A DNA stretch of 64,000 bases from Halogranum rubrum (GCF_900114455.1 NZ_FOTC01000002.1:529012-593011), one strand, 5' to 3'; positions 43,244 through 51,516 are shown, numbered from the stretch's first letter. The notes: generated by a model from the letters alone, not told the origin. Made by a program: numbers and translations.

Positions 43244-43705
43244 TCAGTCGTACCGACCGGTCTCCGTGTTGCAGACGGCACAGTAGAACACGACACCGTC
43301 ACCCATCGGTTCGGGGTCGGCGGGCGTTCGCTCGCCGCAAGCCGGGCAGTCTCGGCGGAGGTCGGTCGGTCCCTGTTCGAACGGTGCGCCGATAGCGAGT
43401 ACGACCAGTCGCTCCTCGCCGCGATTCGACCCCTGTTGCCACTCTCCCGGGGCGAACCGTATCAGTTCGCCAGCGTCGACGGTGACGGTTTCTGCCTCCG
43501 TCTCGAACGTCGCAGTTCCCGAGAGGACGTAGAACACCTCCTCCTGCTCGTGATGGCGATGATAACAGTAGCCGATTGGCTCGCCGGGGGCGCGCTCGAA
43601 GTAGTTGAGAGCGACGCCCATCACACCGAGCGACTCTGAGAGCGACTTGAACACGCGGGCCGAACCGGCGGCGTCGTCACCGACCTCGGTCGTGGTGATT
43701 TTCAT
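43244..43705 (-). CDS. Cupin-domain protein with C-terminal zinc ribbon
   Basis: A 153-residue protein. The cupin barrel (about 10-105) has YHRHHEQEEVFYVLSG (metal-binding His and Glu) and VDAGELIRFAPGEWQQ. The C-terminal end has two Cys pairs (CPACG and CAVCN) about 20 residues apart, forming a zinc ribbon. The ATG at 43705 is used because the frame upstream reads into another promoter region. Function unknown; a binding or sensing role is plausible. Confidence 0.85.
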   Translation of the reverse strand: MKITTTEVGDDAAGSARVFKSLSESLGVMGVALNYFERAPGEPIGYCYHRHHEQEEVFYVLSGTATFETEAETVTVDAGELIRFAPGEWQQGSNRGEERLVVLAIGAPFEQGPTDLRRDCPACGERTPADPEPMGDGVVFYCAVCNTETGRYD

Positions 43706-43797
43706 CGCCGAGAAGACGGCCGTCGTGCTGATAAATCGCGTCGTCTGTGAGACTGCAAAAACGGGGAGTCGAATCTCGGTGAGTCGAGAAGGGGCCG

Positions 43798-44151
43798 TCA
43801 GTAGTCGTCGTACGCGAGGTTCATCAGCCACTGCGAGAAGGCGTCGCTGTTGGCGTTGATCTCCTCTTCACCGATGAACGGCGAGAGCATGTCGCCCGCC
43901 ATGAGCAGGGCGAAATCGAGGTCTTTGGCCGCAGGCTGGAGGTAGTAGGTGTTGTGTCCGTTGTAGACCGTATCCTCGCGCTCGATGAGACCCGTCGAGG
44001 CCAGCGCTTCGGCGATGCGACTGCCCTTCCGAGAGGAGACGTCTAGCTCCTTCCAGAAGTCGCTCTGGTGGATGCCACCCGACTGGCGGATGAGTTCCAG
44101 TCCCGCACGCTCGTCCTCCGAGAGTTCGGCTTCCGCTTCGGAGACGCTCAC
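43798..44151 (-). CDS. Winged helix-turn-helix transcriptional regulator
   Basis: A 117-residue protein: MSVSEAEAELSEDERAGLELI, then a winged helix (SGGIHQSDFWKELDVSSRKGSRIAEALASTG, with wing TVYNGHNTYYL), and a conserved C-terminal tail ALLMAGDMLSPFIGEEE. It resembles a widespread haloarchaeal MarR/Lrp-like regulator family. The GTG at 44151 is preferred over GTG 44160; it overlaps the stop of a possible upstream ORF. TATA box AAGTATAA lies at 44209-44216. Confidence 0.85.
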   Translation of the reverse strand: MSVSEAEAELSEDERAGLELIRQSGGIHQSDFWKELDVSSRKGSRIAEALASTGLIEREDTVYNGHNTYYLQPAAKDLDFALLMAGDMLSPFIGEEEINANSDAFSQWLMNLAYDDY

Positions 44152-44183
44152 GCAAACCACCCCGGCGTCGTGTGCTCGCTCAT
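44148..44183 (-). other. Possible 11-codon upstream ORF before the HTH regulator
   Basis: ATG at 44183 reads 11 codons to TGA at 44148-44150, overlapping the regulator start GTG (44149-44151) as GTGA. The TATA box AAGTATAA (44209-44216) is 29 nt upstream, so a near-leaderless transcript would start at this ATG. It is the clearest of the four upstream-ORF cases here. Confidence 0.3.
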
Positions 44184-44208
44184 ACGTCTACAACGAAGTG
44201 GCTCCTCC

Positions 44209-44961
44209 TTATACTTGGCTTTCCACCGCTAGATACTCCGTCTCGCAGGGTGGCCCCGGCGCGAACTGATAGCGCGCTCGAAGCGACCCGTCCGTGTCTC
44301 GGCCGAGTGTGATGAGCGACGACGAGCGTGTCCCGTACCGGTCGGCGTGGATGCACACGCCGTACTCGTGGTCGCCGAGGACTCCGGCGGCGCGTTCGAC
44401 CCACTCGTCTCCCGTCTCGCCGTCTTCGGGTCGGAGCGCCTCTCGCACCGCACGGGCGTTCGCCGCCTGTTGTCGACCGATGTCTGGTCGCCTATCCGGG
44501 ACGAAAAAGGAGTCGTCGGTGCCGACGTTGACGACGACGTGGACGCCCGGTTCGTACTGGCGGACGTGAAGGTGGCCGTCCCACTCCAGGAGGTAGGCGG
44601 CGTCGGCGTCGGCGACGACGAGGTTAAACCCCTCGTACTCGTGGTCCTTCACCGCCTCCTCGACGAGTTCGAGTGCGGCCTCGGCGCTCTCTCGACGCAA
44701 CGCGTCGCGGACGAGCAGTCCCCGAGAACGCTCGCTCTTCAGTCCCGTCACCCAGCGGTTGGTGACGCCGACGAAGAGGCCGTGCTCGTTGTACCCGACC
44801 CACGTTCCGCCCGCTTCGACGTCTCTCGGCGCGACGACGCCGGGGTCGTCTTCGATCTTCGCAGGCGCTTCGGCGGGCCGGTCGAGTGCCTCGTCGCGAT
44901 TGGCGGCGACGACGACGGGAGCCTCGTCGAACACCTGCCACGCGATGGTGAGTGTGCACAC
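44209..44961 (-). CDS. NRDE-family (TANGO2-like) protein
   Basis: A 250-residue protein of the NRDE family, related to N-terminal-nucleophile hydrolases and eukaryotic TANGO2. It starts MCTLTIAW, placing Cys2 at the expected N-terminal nucleophile position, followed by VVVAANRDEALDRP (the NRDE motif), GGTWVGYNEHGLFVGVTNR and an ERSRGLL segment. The start is GTG, with TATA-like TTATTTTC 27 nt upstream. Proposed family roles are haem or lipid handling; the bacterial/archaeal function is unsettled. Confidence 0.88.
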   Translation of the reverse strand: MCTLTIAWQVFDEAPVVVAANRDEALDRPAEAPAKIEDDPGVVAPRDVEAGGTWVGYNEHGLFVGVTNRWVTGLKSERSRGLLVRDALRRESAEAALELVEEAVKDHEYEGFNLVVADADAAYLLEWDGHLHVRQYEPGVHVVVNVGTDDSFFVPDRRPDIGRQQAANARAVREALRPEDGETGDEWVERAAGVLGDHEYGVCIHADRYGTRSSSLITLGRDTDGSLRARYQFAPGPPCETEYLAVESQV

Positions 44962-45016
44962 GAGGAGGCCTACGAGCGGCGCGAAAATAACGGTGGCTGG
45001 TGCAGTGGGTGAGGAG

Positions 45017-46030
45017 TCAGGAGCGACTCTCGACGACGGGGAACAGCGCGTCGACGTCGACGTTCTCGTCGGTCAACTCGTACTCGTGGCCGTCGCGTTC
45101 GACGACGCCGTGGTGTGCGAGGTGGTCGAGGTGCGCGTAGGCTTCGCCGGGACCGTGGAGGATGTGGATGTTCTCCAACTCGCCGAACAGGTGCGCGCTG
45201 ACCGTCCACGTGTCGCAGGAACCGTGTTCTTCGAGCACGCCGACGACGTTCTCCGTTCGCTCGCGGTGGTGGTCGAGAATCGTCAGTGCGCGCGCCGCGG
45301 GTTCGTCGATGACGTCGCGGTGGCCGGGCCACGCGCGTTCGAGGTCCATCTCGACGAGTCGGAGGAGGCTGTCGACGTACTGCGCGAGCGGTGAGTCGAC
45401 TCGCAAATCCGCGCCGCCGACGTTCGGGGTATATTTTGGCAAGATAGCGTCGCCGACGAACGCCTCTCGGCCCTCGTCGCCGTCGAAGCCGAACGCCGCG
45501 AGTCCGGCGGCGTGTCCCGGCAGGTGGACCGCCTCGAAAGTTTGGCCGTTCACGTCGAACGTGTCGCCGTCGACGAAGGGAGTGACGTCCACGTCCTCGC
45601 CCGCGAGTTCGTCGTGGAAGTCGAGGAAGTCGAGCAGTTCTTCGCGTGGGCCTTCGGGCATGTTCCAGTCGCCGAGTGCGTCGAGGAGGAGGTCGCTGTG
45701 TGCGCTCACGACCGTCTCGTCGCCGGCGACGAGGGCGGCGTCGTCTTCGTGGACGTGGACGGTCGCCCCGCTCTCGGCTTGGAGTTCACCGGCCAGTCCG
45801 GCGTGGTCGTGGTGCCAGTGCGTGAGAAAGATGTCGTCGATGTCGGCGGCGGTCAGGTCGTGGGCCGCGAGGCCGTCGCGTAACTGCTCGCGGACGTCCG
45901 GGAGTGCGACACCGGCGTCGACGAGGACCGTTCGGTCACCGTCGAGGAGGTAGACGTCGTTTTTCCCCTCGAAGACGGTGTTCCCTAACTGGATTCGCTT
46001 CACGTTCGGCGAGAAGAAGGGAAGAACCAT
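45017..46030 (-). CDS. MBL-fold metallo-hydrolase
   Basis: A 337-residue metallo-beta-lactamase-fold enzyme with the canonical di-zinc motif THWHHDHAG near residue 71 and downstream His/Asp ligands (VHLPGHAAG, FVGDAIL). The C-terminal 100 residues resemble the winged-helix tail of LACTB2-like hydrolases (DHHRERTENVVGVL). It lies next to the gas vesicle locus on the same strand as gvpO, 30 bp downstream; a functional link is not implied. Confidence 0.85.
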   Translation of the reverse strand: MVLPFFSPNVKRIQLGNTVFEGKNDVYLLDGDRTVLVDAGVALPDVREQLRDGLAAHDLTAADIDDIFLTHWHHDHAGLAGELQAESGATVHVHEDDAALVAGDETVVSAHSDLLLDALGDWNMPEGPREELLDFLDFHDELAGEDVDVTPFVDGDTFDVNGQTFEAVHLPGHAAGLAAFGFDGDEGREAFVGDAILPKYTPNVGGADLRVDSPLAQYVDSLLRLVEMDLERAWPGHRDVIDEPAARALTILDHHRERTENVVGVLEEHGSCDTWTVSAHLFGELENIHILHGPGEAYAHLDHLAHHGVVERDGHEYELTDENVDVDALFPVVESRS

Positions 46031-46060
46031 GAGGGTTCCCCATTGCGGTCGTCGCCGTGG

Positions 46061-46645
46061 TCAGAACTCGTCGGGGTTCGACTCGGTCCGTCGGTAGCGG
46101 TTGACGCGACGGTAGCCCGTCAGCGTGCCAGCTTCGTCGAACTCTATCTCGTACCGCCCGAGGATGTCTTGGGTGTCCGGGACGGATTTTCGTTCGATCA
46201 TCTCGACGACGGCGACCCACTCGTCGCCACGTTTCGTCACTTCGATGACGCCGTCGAGGTCACGACTGATGAGTTCCGGTGCCAACTCGACCGTCTCGTT
46301 ACGGATTTCGATGAGCCCGGGCGCCCCCGACGACTCGGTGTTCGTGGTCGTCGCGGTGTCGTCGCTGTCTTCGTCGGCGTCGTCAGCGTCGTTCTCGTCT
46401 GCGTCGTTGCTCTCGTCGGCCGACCCGTCGTCGCCTTCGTTCGCTTCTGCGTCGTCACCATCGACCACAGCGAGGAGTTGCGACGCCGTCGCCGCGCCGA
46501 TACCCTCGATGTCGTAGAGGTCGGTTCGCTCCATCGTGCGGAGGTCACCGACGGTATCGATACCCGCCTCTCGGAGCGTATCTGCTGTCTTTGGGCCGAT
46601 ACCGTCGATTGATTCGATGTCTGCGTCGTCAGTGTCCGATGTCAC
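46061..46645 (-). CDS. gvpO: GvpO fused to an N-terminal helix-hairpin-helix domain
   Basis: A 194-residue gas vesicle accessory protein. The C-terminal 90 residues are GvpO-like (SVPDTQDILGRYEIEFDEAG then GYRRVNRYRR). The N-terminal 65 residues contain two helix-hairpin-helix units (IDGIGPKTADTLREAGI and IEGIGAATASQLLAVV) as in DNA-binding or structural HhH domains, joined by a 40-residue Asp/Glu/Asn/Thr linker. Typical GvpO is about 120 residues without HhH. It follows gvpA on the minus strand with a 72-bp gap. GvpO is essential for vesicle formation in Haloferax. Confidence 0.85.
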   Translation of the reverse strand: MTSDTDDADIESIDGIGPKTADTLREAGIDTVGDLRTMERTDLYDIEGIGAATASQLLAVVDGDDAEANEGDDGSADESNDADENDADDADEDSDDTATTTNTESSGAPGLIEIRNETVELAPELISRDLDGVIEVTKRGDEWVAVVEMIERKSVPDTQDILGRYEIEFDEAGTLTGYRRVNRYRRTESNPDEF

Positions 46646-46717
46646 GAAAGTAACCCTCGTCTATGGTACGTGGTGCGTAGGTGCGTAAGTGTGTGGTCAG
46701 CGAGACGCCTTCGGTGC

Positions 46718-47029
46718 TTAGGAGGCGTCGACGCCTGCCCGTGTCTTCTCGATCTTCTGTTCGTGTTTGCGGGCCGAAGTCGTCTCGATTTCGAGGTCTT
46801 GGATGTCGTCCAAGTCGCCAGTTTGGGTGGCTTGCTCTATCTTCGATATCTCTGATGCGTACGTCAGGAAGGTGTCGACGGATGCGGCGACGACACGTGC
46901 TTCGACGGTCAGAATCTCGATACCGACGACCGACACGCGCGCCCAGATGTCGATGACGATCCCCTTGTCGAGGATACGGTCGAGCACGTCTGCGAGGCTT
47001 GAGGAGTTCGGTGATGCTGTCGAAGGCAT
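46718..47029 (-). CDS. gvpA: Gas vesicle structural protein GvpA
   Basis: A 103-residue major shell protein that assembles into the ribbed, gas-permeable wall. The conserved core ([54 protein letters not shown]) matches haloarchaeal GvpA closely. The core is followed by a 30-residue charged tail ([20 protein letters not shown]), longer than the roughly 76-residue Halobacterium protein. The ATG at 47029 matches the usual start. Promoter lies in the 120-bp gap to the divergent gvpF. Confidence 0.93.
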   Translation of the reverse strand: MPSTASPNSSSLADVLDRILDKGIVIDIWARVSVVGIEILTVEARVVAASVDTFLTYASEISKIEQATQTGDLDDIQDLEIETTSARKHEQKIEKTRAGVDAS

Positions 47030-47149
47030 AGTTGGGCCAACACAATCGGATGGCATAACTACTCTGGCCAAATGCGACGACGACGTTCTGTTCTATCGGC
47101 CACAAACGCTACCCGTGCGTTCGGAGAAGAGTCAACGATAGCGCCGCCC
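47030..47149. promoter_or_regulatory. Divergent gvpA/gvpF promoter region
   Basis: This 120-bp gap must drive both arms of the gas vesicle locus. On the minus strand TAGTTATGCC lies about 24-33 nt before the gvpA ATG and is the best TATA candidate. I see no clear match to the GvpE-responsive element of Haloferax/Halobacterium gvpA promoters, consistent with the absence of gvpD and gvpE. Confidence 0.45.
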
Positions 47150-47773
47150 ATGAGTGAACATCTCTACACCTACGGCGTCGTCGACGACGACGAGTTCGAG
47201 TTGGCCATCGAAGGCGTCGACGGCGGTACTCCGATTCGAACGGTCTCGTACCGTTCGCTCACCGCCATCGTCAGCGACATCGACACGCTCGAACCAGAAC
47301 GCTCGGACGAGAACGTCCGACGACACGACGACGTCCTCAGAGAAGTCATCGAATCCGCCGACGGCCGCACCGTCGTCCCGATGCAGTTCGGGATGGTGTT
47401 CAAGAGCGGACGGACGCTCAAGAGCGTCCTCCGCAGCGGTCGACGTGCGTTCAGAAAAGCCCTCCTCGACGTCGACGGGATGGTCGAACTGGGCGTGAAA
47501 ATCGTCGTCGACGAGGGAGCGACGGTCGACGACGACACCGTCGCCGACATCGCCGAACGCCTCGCGGCGGCCGCCGAACGCGACGTGGAGAACGACCTGT
47601 TCAGCGACCGACTGTGCATGAACCGTTCGTATCTCGTCGCCTACGACGACCAAGAGGCGTTCTCGGAAGCCGTACAGGCCGTCCGCGACGACTACGAGGA
47701 CCTGACCGTCCAGTACAGCGGCCCGTGGGCACCGTACAACTTCGTCGACATCCAGATCGGAGCGGCCCAGTAA
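47150..47773 (+). CDS. gvpF: Gas vesicle protein GvpF
   Basis: A 207-residue GvpF/GvpL-family accessory protein required for early assembly; GvpF is known to contact GvpA. Visible marks: LYTYGVVDDDEFELAIEGV, VVPMQFGMVFKSGRTLKSVL, LCMNRSYLVAYDDQEAF and the terminal GPWAPYNFVDIQIG shared with GvpL. The ATG at 47150 begins the plus-strand arm; gvpG follows after one base. Confidence 0.93.
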   Translation: MSEHLYTYGVVDDDEFELAIEGVDGGTPIRTVSYRSLTAIVSDIDTLEPERSDENVRRHDDVLREVIESADGRTVVPMQFGMVFKSGRTLKSVLRSGRRAFRKALLDVDGMVELGVKIVVDEGATVDDDTVADIAERLAAAAERDVENDLFSDRLCMNRSYLVAYDDQEAFSEAVQAVRDDYEDLTVQYSGPWAPYNFVDIQIGAAQ

Positions 47774-47774
47774 G

Positions 47775-48026
47775 ATGCTGCTCGTCGACGACCTGCTCCT
47801 CAAGCCGTTCGTCTCACTGCTCAACACCATCCACTCGATGGCCATCCAGGAGATGTACGACGTCTCCAGGATTCGTGACGAACTCAAGGAGAACCAGTTG
47901 CTGTACGAACTCGGCGAGCGCCCCGAAGCGACCTACCGAGAACGACGCACCGAACTCGAAGCCCAACTCGACGTCGCGGAGGCGGCCCACGAGAACCTCT
48001 CGGGCCGAGTCGAGGTGAAGCGATGA
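47775..48026 (+). CDS. gvpG: Gas vesicle protein GvpG
   Basis: An 83-residue helical accessory protein: LLVDDLLLKPFVSLLNTIHS, then EMYDVSRIRDELKENQLLYELG, then a coiled-coil-like charged tail. GvpG is essential for vesicle formation and forms part of the accessory complex around GvpL/GvpF. It overlaps the gvpH start by 4 bp. Confidence 0.92.
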   Translation: MLLVDDLLLKPFVSLLNTIHSMAIQEMYDVSRIRDELKENQLLYELGERPEATYRERRTELEAQLDVAEAAHENLSGRVEVKR

Positions 48027-48553
48027 CGCCCGGCCGGTCGGACACGAATCGAGACGACAGCCGAGACGAGGAGCGTCCCGCCGGCGGCGACGGCATCCTT
48101 GGTTCGCTCCGTCGGTTCTTGGAGACGCTCGACCAGATGAGCGAGAATGGAGAGTCGGTCCGTCACGGCCGGGCCGTCTCCGACCGCGGAACGGTCGACT
48201 ACTCGATTCGGATCGGTTCGATTCGCGACCCGGAGCACGACGAACTGAGCGGGCGGCCGTCGAACGCGGAGGTGTCTCCGGAGTCACCAGTGAACGTTCG
48301 CGAGACCGACGAGGGAGTCGTCGTCCACCTCGACTTACCGGAAGTGGAGGGCGAGACGGTCGCTGCCGGTGTCGACGGACGAACGCTCGTCGTCGGCGTC
48401 GACAACAACGTCTACAAACGCATCAGACTGCCACGCTACGGGTTGACCGTCATCGCTGGCGCGTACCGAAACGGGATACTCGAACTCCATCTCGAAGACG
48501 GCGGCGATGGCGACGACGGCGACGACACAGCGGAGACCCAGACCCATGAGTGA
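48023..48553 (+). CDS. gvpH: Gas vesicle protein GvpH (Hsp20-like)
   Basis: A 176-residue protein. The first 90 residues are polar and disordered; the C-terminal part has an alpha-crystallin/Hsp20-like domain (VNVRETDEGVVVHLDLPEVE, then KRIRLPRYGLTVIAGAYRNG ending ILELHLE). In Haloferax GvpH is non-essential and binds GvpI. It overlaps gvpG and the next gene, keeping the operon tightly coupled. Confidence 0.88.
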   Translation: MTPGRSDTNRDDSRDEERPAGGDGILGSLRRFLETLDQMSENGESVRHGRAVSDRGTVDYSIRIGSIRDPEHDELSGRPSNAEVSPESPVNVRETDEGVVVHLDLPEVEGETVAAGVDGRTLVVGVDNNVYKRIRLPRYGLTVIAGAYRNGILELHLEDGGDGDDGDDTAETQTHE

Positions 48554-49703
48554 CGAGACAGACCAGACAGACGACGCCGACGAACAGACGACGGACGCAC
48601 ACGACGCCGAGGAGTCCACGGACGACTCCACGGAGTCGACGGACGGAGAGAGTGCCGAGAGCGAGAACGAGGAGTCCGACGAGAGTCGCGAGAACAGTGA
48701 AAGCGACGTCACCGACGTCGTCACCGTCGAACACGCACCCGACGCCGTCGAAGACGCAGCGGAGACGGCCGTCGACACCGTCACCGATGCGGGTGAACTG
48801 GTCGAAGAGGCCCAGTCGCTCTTGCGGAAACTGGCCGGTCTCGACGACGACCCGGAGTCTCACGAACGGGCCCAAGAACTCCTCGACGACCTGCACCTCG
48901 TCGCCGACGAAGCAGAAGACGTACTCGGAACCATCAACTTCGAGGAACTGCCCAACGCAATCGACGCCAGCGAAATGCCGGACACCGTCGACGCCGACGA
49001 ACTCCCCGACGCCGTGACCAGCGGCGACCCGACGAAGGCCGTCGAACTGCGGAACCTCAACGAACTCGTCAAACTCACCGACCTCTGGGACGCGGTCGAC
49101 GTCCGCGAGTTCTGGCGAAACAAGCGCGAGTTCGACGAGGCCGTCGACGGACTGTTCGACCGAGAGGCCGGCGACGAGGCGGACGACAGTCTGTTGGACG
49201 ACATCTTCGACCGCCTCAGTGAGTCCGGTGAGGGAAGCGAAGAGAGCGACGCGGACGACGGGTTTCTCGACCGCGACAGCGGTCTCTTCGGCGACGAAGC
49301 GGACGAAGATGAAGAGACGGCGGCCGAGGCGGAAGACGACGAGTCGTCGTTGTCGAAACCCGAACTCGGCATGTTGGAGACCGACGAGTCGAAGCAGGCG
49401 GCCATCCAGAAGAAGATAAGCGAGTCGGTCGCCGACTTCCGAGGGAGCATCCTCGACGCTCGTGAACGACTGACCGAAGTCGTCGAGAAGAACCAAGAAC
49501 GGACCGAGTCGGCGGGTCAACCGAACTCGCGGAACCCGACCGCCGTCTCGACGATGCCCACCTCGCGGGCGGACTTAGGCGGGTCGACCCGCTACTCGAC
49601 CGTCCCCGAGGAGACCCGCTACTCGACCGCTCCGAACCGACCCCGAATCTACGGACAGCGGTTCGACGACGCGAAAGAACGAACGGAGAACGACGATGAA
49701 TAA
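48546..49703 (+). CDS. Long acidic protein in the gvpI position
   Basis: A 385-residue, very acidic protein between gvpH and gvpJ, overlapping both (8 bp each). An N-terminal 60-residue Asp/Glu/Ser/Thr stretch precedes a helical domain (about 70-215) with the repeat-like INFEELPNAIDASEMPDTVD and DVREFWRNKREFDEAVDGLF. After another acidic linker the C-terminal 60 residues (RNPTAVSTMPTSRADLGG, then RYSTAPNRPRIYGQRFDD) resemble what I recall of the GvpI C-terminus. GvpI is normally about 110-150 residues and basic, so this looks like GvpI fused to, or replaced by, a haloarchaeal helical domain. Confidence 0.7.
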   Translation: MSDETDQTDDADEQTTDAHDAEESTDDSTESTDGESAESENEESDESRENSESDVTDVVTVEHAPDAVEDAAETAVDTVTDAGELVEEAQSLLRKLAGLDDDPESHERAQELLDDLHLVADEAEDVLGTINFEELPNAIDASEMPDTVDADELPDAVTSGDPTKAVELRNLNELVKLTDLWDAVDVREFWRNKREFDEAVDGLFDREAGDEADDSLLDDIFDRLSESGEGSEESDADDGFLDRDSGLFGDEADEDEETAAEAEDDESSLSKPELGMLETDESKQAAIQKKISESVADFRGSILDARERLTEVVEKNQERTESAGQPNSRNPTAVSTMPTSRADLGGSTRYSTVPEETRYSTAPNRPRIYGQRFDDAKERTENDDE

Positions 49704-50109
49704 CGGAACAGCCCCAACCAGACAGAAGGACAGCCTCGCCGACGTCGTGGAGATGCTCCTCGACAAAGGCGTCGTCATCAACGCAGATATCGCCGTCACG
49801 GTCGGCGAGACGGAACTGCTCGGTATCAAACTCCGCGCAGCCATCGCCTCGTTCGAGACGGCCTCGCAGTACGGTCTGGAGTTCCCCGAAGGAACCGACA
49901 TGGAGCGTGTCGAGGCCGCCTCTGGACGAGGTGAGATAGGGAAACCGCCCGAGCGAGGGTTGACGGTTCGGGCGGGAGCGACCGACTCGGACGAACCCGA
50001 CGACGAGACGAGCGAAGTAGTGGCCGACGACGCGAGTGAGGACACGGCCGACGAGGAGTCGACGGCCGAGACGGAGAGCGCGAACGCATCCGCCGATGAC
50101 GACAATTGA
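49696..50109 (+). CDS. gvpJ: Gas vesicle protein GvpJ (GvpA family)
   Basis: A 137-residue minor GvpA-like protein: [40 protein letters not shown], then a 75-residue acidic tail rich in Asp, Glu, Ser and Ala. The NADIAV segment distinguishes J/M types from GvpA (VIDIWA). It is thought to shape or nucleate vesicle tips. The start overlaps the preceding gene and the stop overlaps gvpK by 14 bp. Confidence 0.92.
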   Translation: MNNGTAPTRQKDSLADVVEMLLDKGVVINADIAVTVGETELLGIKLRAAIASFETASQYGLEFPEGTDMERVEAASGRGEIGKPPERGLTVRAGATDSDEPDDETSEVVADDASEDTADEESTAETESANASADDDN

Positions 50110-50422
50110 CATCGACGGCGAGGAGGCGACGAACGGCCTGACGACGCTCGTCGTCACCGTCGTCGAACTGCTCGTAGACGCGCTCGAACGCGAAGCTATC
50201 CGCCGGATGGAGTCGGGGTCGCTCACGGACGACGAGATAGAGCGACTCGGCCAGCAACTCGCGGCGATGGAAGACGAACTGGAGCGCCTCAAAGACGACC
50301 AGGACATCGACGACGACGTGGCTCGCCTGCGCGGCGACTTGGACTCGCTCGTCTCCGACGCCGTCCAGCAACTGGACCACGACCAGCGCGGTGCGATGCT
50401 GGGGGGCATGCGTCATGAGTGA
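50096..50422 (+). CDS. gvpK: Gas vesicle protein GvpK
   Basis: A 108-residue accessory protein: [28 protein letters not shown] followed by a helical coiled-coil-like region ([20 protein letters not shown]) and a C-terminal helix. This matches the GvpK family, essential for vesicle assembly. The ATG at 50096 lies inside the gvpJ end, and the stop overlaps gvpL. Confidence 0.92.
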   Translation: MTTIDIDGEEATNGLTTLVVTVVELLVDALEREAIRRMESGSLTDDEIERLGQQLAAMEDELERLKDDQDIDDDVARLRGDLDSLVSDAVQQLDHDQRGAMLGGMRHE

Positions 50423-51242
50423 GTCTCCTGCCGACTTCGAGACGGGACGATATCTCTACTGTGTCGCCCTCGACGACGAGGGGACGTCGCTGTCGACGAC
50501 GGGCCTCGACGACGAACCGGTGCGAGTCGTCCGCGAGGCCGGACTCGTCGCCGTCGTCCACGACTGTACCTCGCTCTACGACTCGGACTCCGCGACGCAG
50601 ATTCAACGGTGGATACTCACCCACCAGTCCGTCGTCGACGACGCGGGCGAGGCGTTCGGCACGCCGCTTCCGTTCCAGTTCGACACCATCGTCCGCGGCG
50701 ACGACGAGGCACTACGGTCGTGGCTCAGTGACGAAGCCGAGACGCTGACCGACCACCTCGACGCCCTTGCTGGACGCTGGGAGTACCGCATCGAAATCGT
50801 CTGGGACGAGGCGGCCGCTCGCGAGGAGTTGGAGGAAGCCGACGACGAACTTCGGGACCTCGCCGAGCGCCGCGAGGAAGCCAGCGAGGGGACACAGTTC
50901 CTCTTGAACAAACAGTACGAGTCGCGTCTCGACCAACTGGTGAGCGAACAGCGTCGCGCGGAGGCGGCGGACCTCGCCGACCGACTCTCCGGCGAGGTGA
51001 CGGACCTCGTCGACCTCGGCGAACGGTCGACGGTCGGGTTGGACATCGGCGGCGCAGACGAGGACGTCGACGTGCTCGCCCGGTTCTCCGTCCTCGCCAC
51101 GGACGACGAACAGGAGGCCGTCGGCTTGCTCCTCGACGACGTCGCGGCCGACCCGGGTATCGAAGTCCGATTCACCGGGCCGTGGCCGCCGTACACCTTC
51201 ACGCCCGAACTGGGAGGGGGCGATGCGCCCGACGAAGTCTGA
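50415..51242 (+). CDS. gvpL: Gas vesicle protein GvpL
   Basis: A 275-residue GvpF/L-family protein, the hub that binds most accessory Gvp proteins in Haloferax. The start [35 protein letters not shown], a central helical insertion ([20 protein letters not shown]) and the C-terminal [12 protein letters not shown] motif are visible. The ATG at 50415 is preferred to an upstream GTG (50391). The 3' end overlaps gvpM by 20 bp. Confidence 0.92.
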   Translation: MSESPADFETGRYLYCVALDDEGTSLSTTGLDDEPVRVVREAGLVAVVHDCTSLYDSDSATQIQRWILTHQSVVDDAGEAFGTPLPFQFDTIVRGDDEALRSWLSDEAETLTDHLDALAGRWEYRIEIVWDEAAAREELEEADDELRDLAERREEASEGTQFLLNKQYESRLDQLVSEQRRAEAADLADRLSGEVTDLVDLGERSTVGLDIGGADEDVDVLARFSVLATDDEQEAVGLLLDDVAADPGIEVRFTGPWPPYTFTPELGGGDAPDEV

Positions 51243-51462
51243 GGACGACGCGTTGGTGGACCTCGTCGACGTCATCCTGCGGAAGGGTGCGGTCATCGAG
51301 GCGGACGTCGTCATCGCCGTCGCCGACATCCCGCTCGTCGGCCTGAAACTCCGTGCCGCACTCGCTGGGATGACGACGATGACCGAGTACGGCATCTTCG
51401 AGGAGTGGGACGAGGCACAACGCCTCCGCCACCGCGAGGGTGTGGACCGCCGCGTCGAGTAG
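51223..51462 (+). CDS. gvpM: Gas vesicle protein GvpM (GvpA family)
   Basis: A 79-residue small GvpA-like protein: ALVDLVDVILRKGAVIEADV, VIAVADIPLVGLKLRAALAG, then MTTMTEYGIFEEWDEAQRLR. Hydrophobic and aggregation-prone in the family; essential and chaperoned by GvpL. It ends the gvp operon. The ATG at 51223 lies within gvpL. Confidence 0.92.
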   Translation: MRPTKSEDDALVDLVDVILRKGAVIEADVVIAVADIPLVGLKLRAALAGMTTMTEYGIFEEWDEAQRLRHREGVDRRVE

Positions 51463-51516
51463 GCGGTGTGTGCCGCAACCGGGGACCACTTTGACCGTCG
51501 TCCCGTCGATTCGAGT

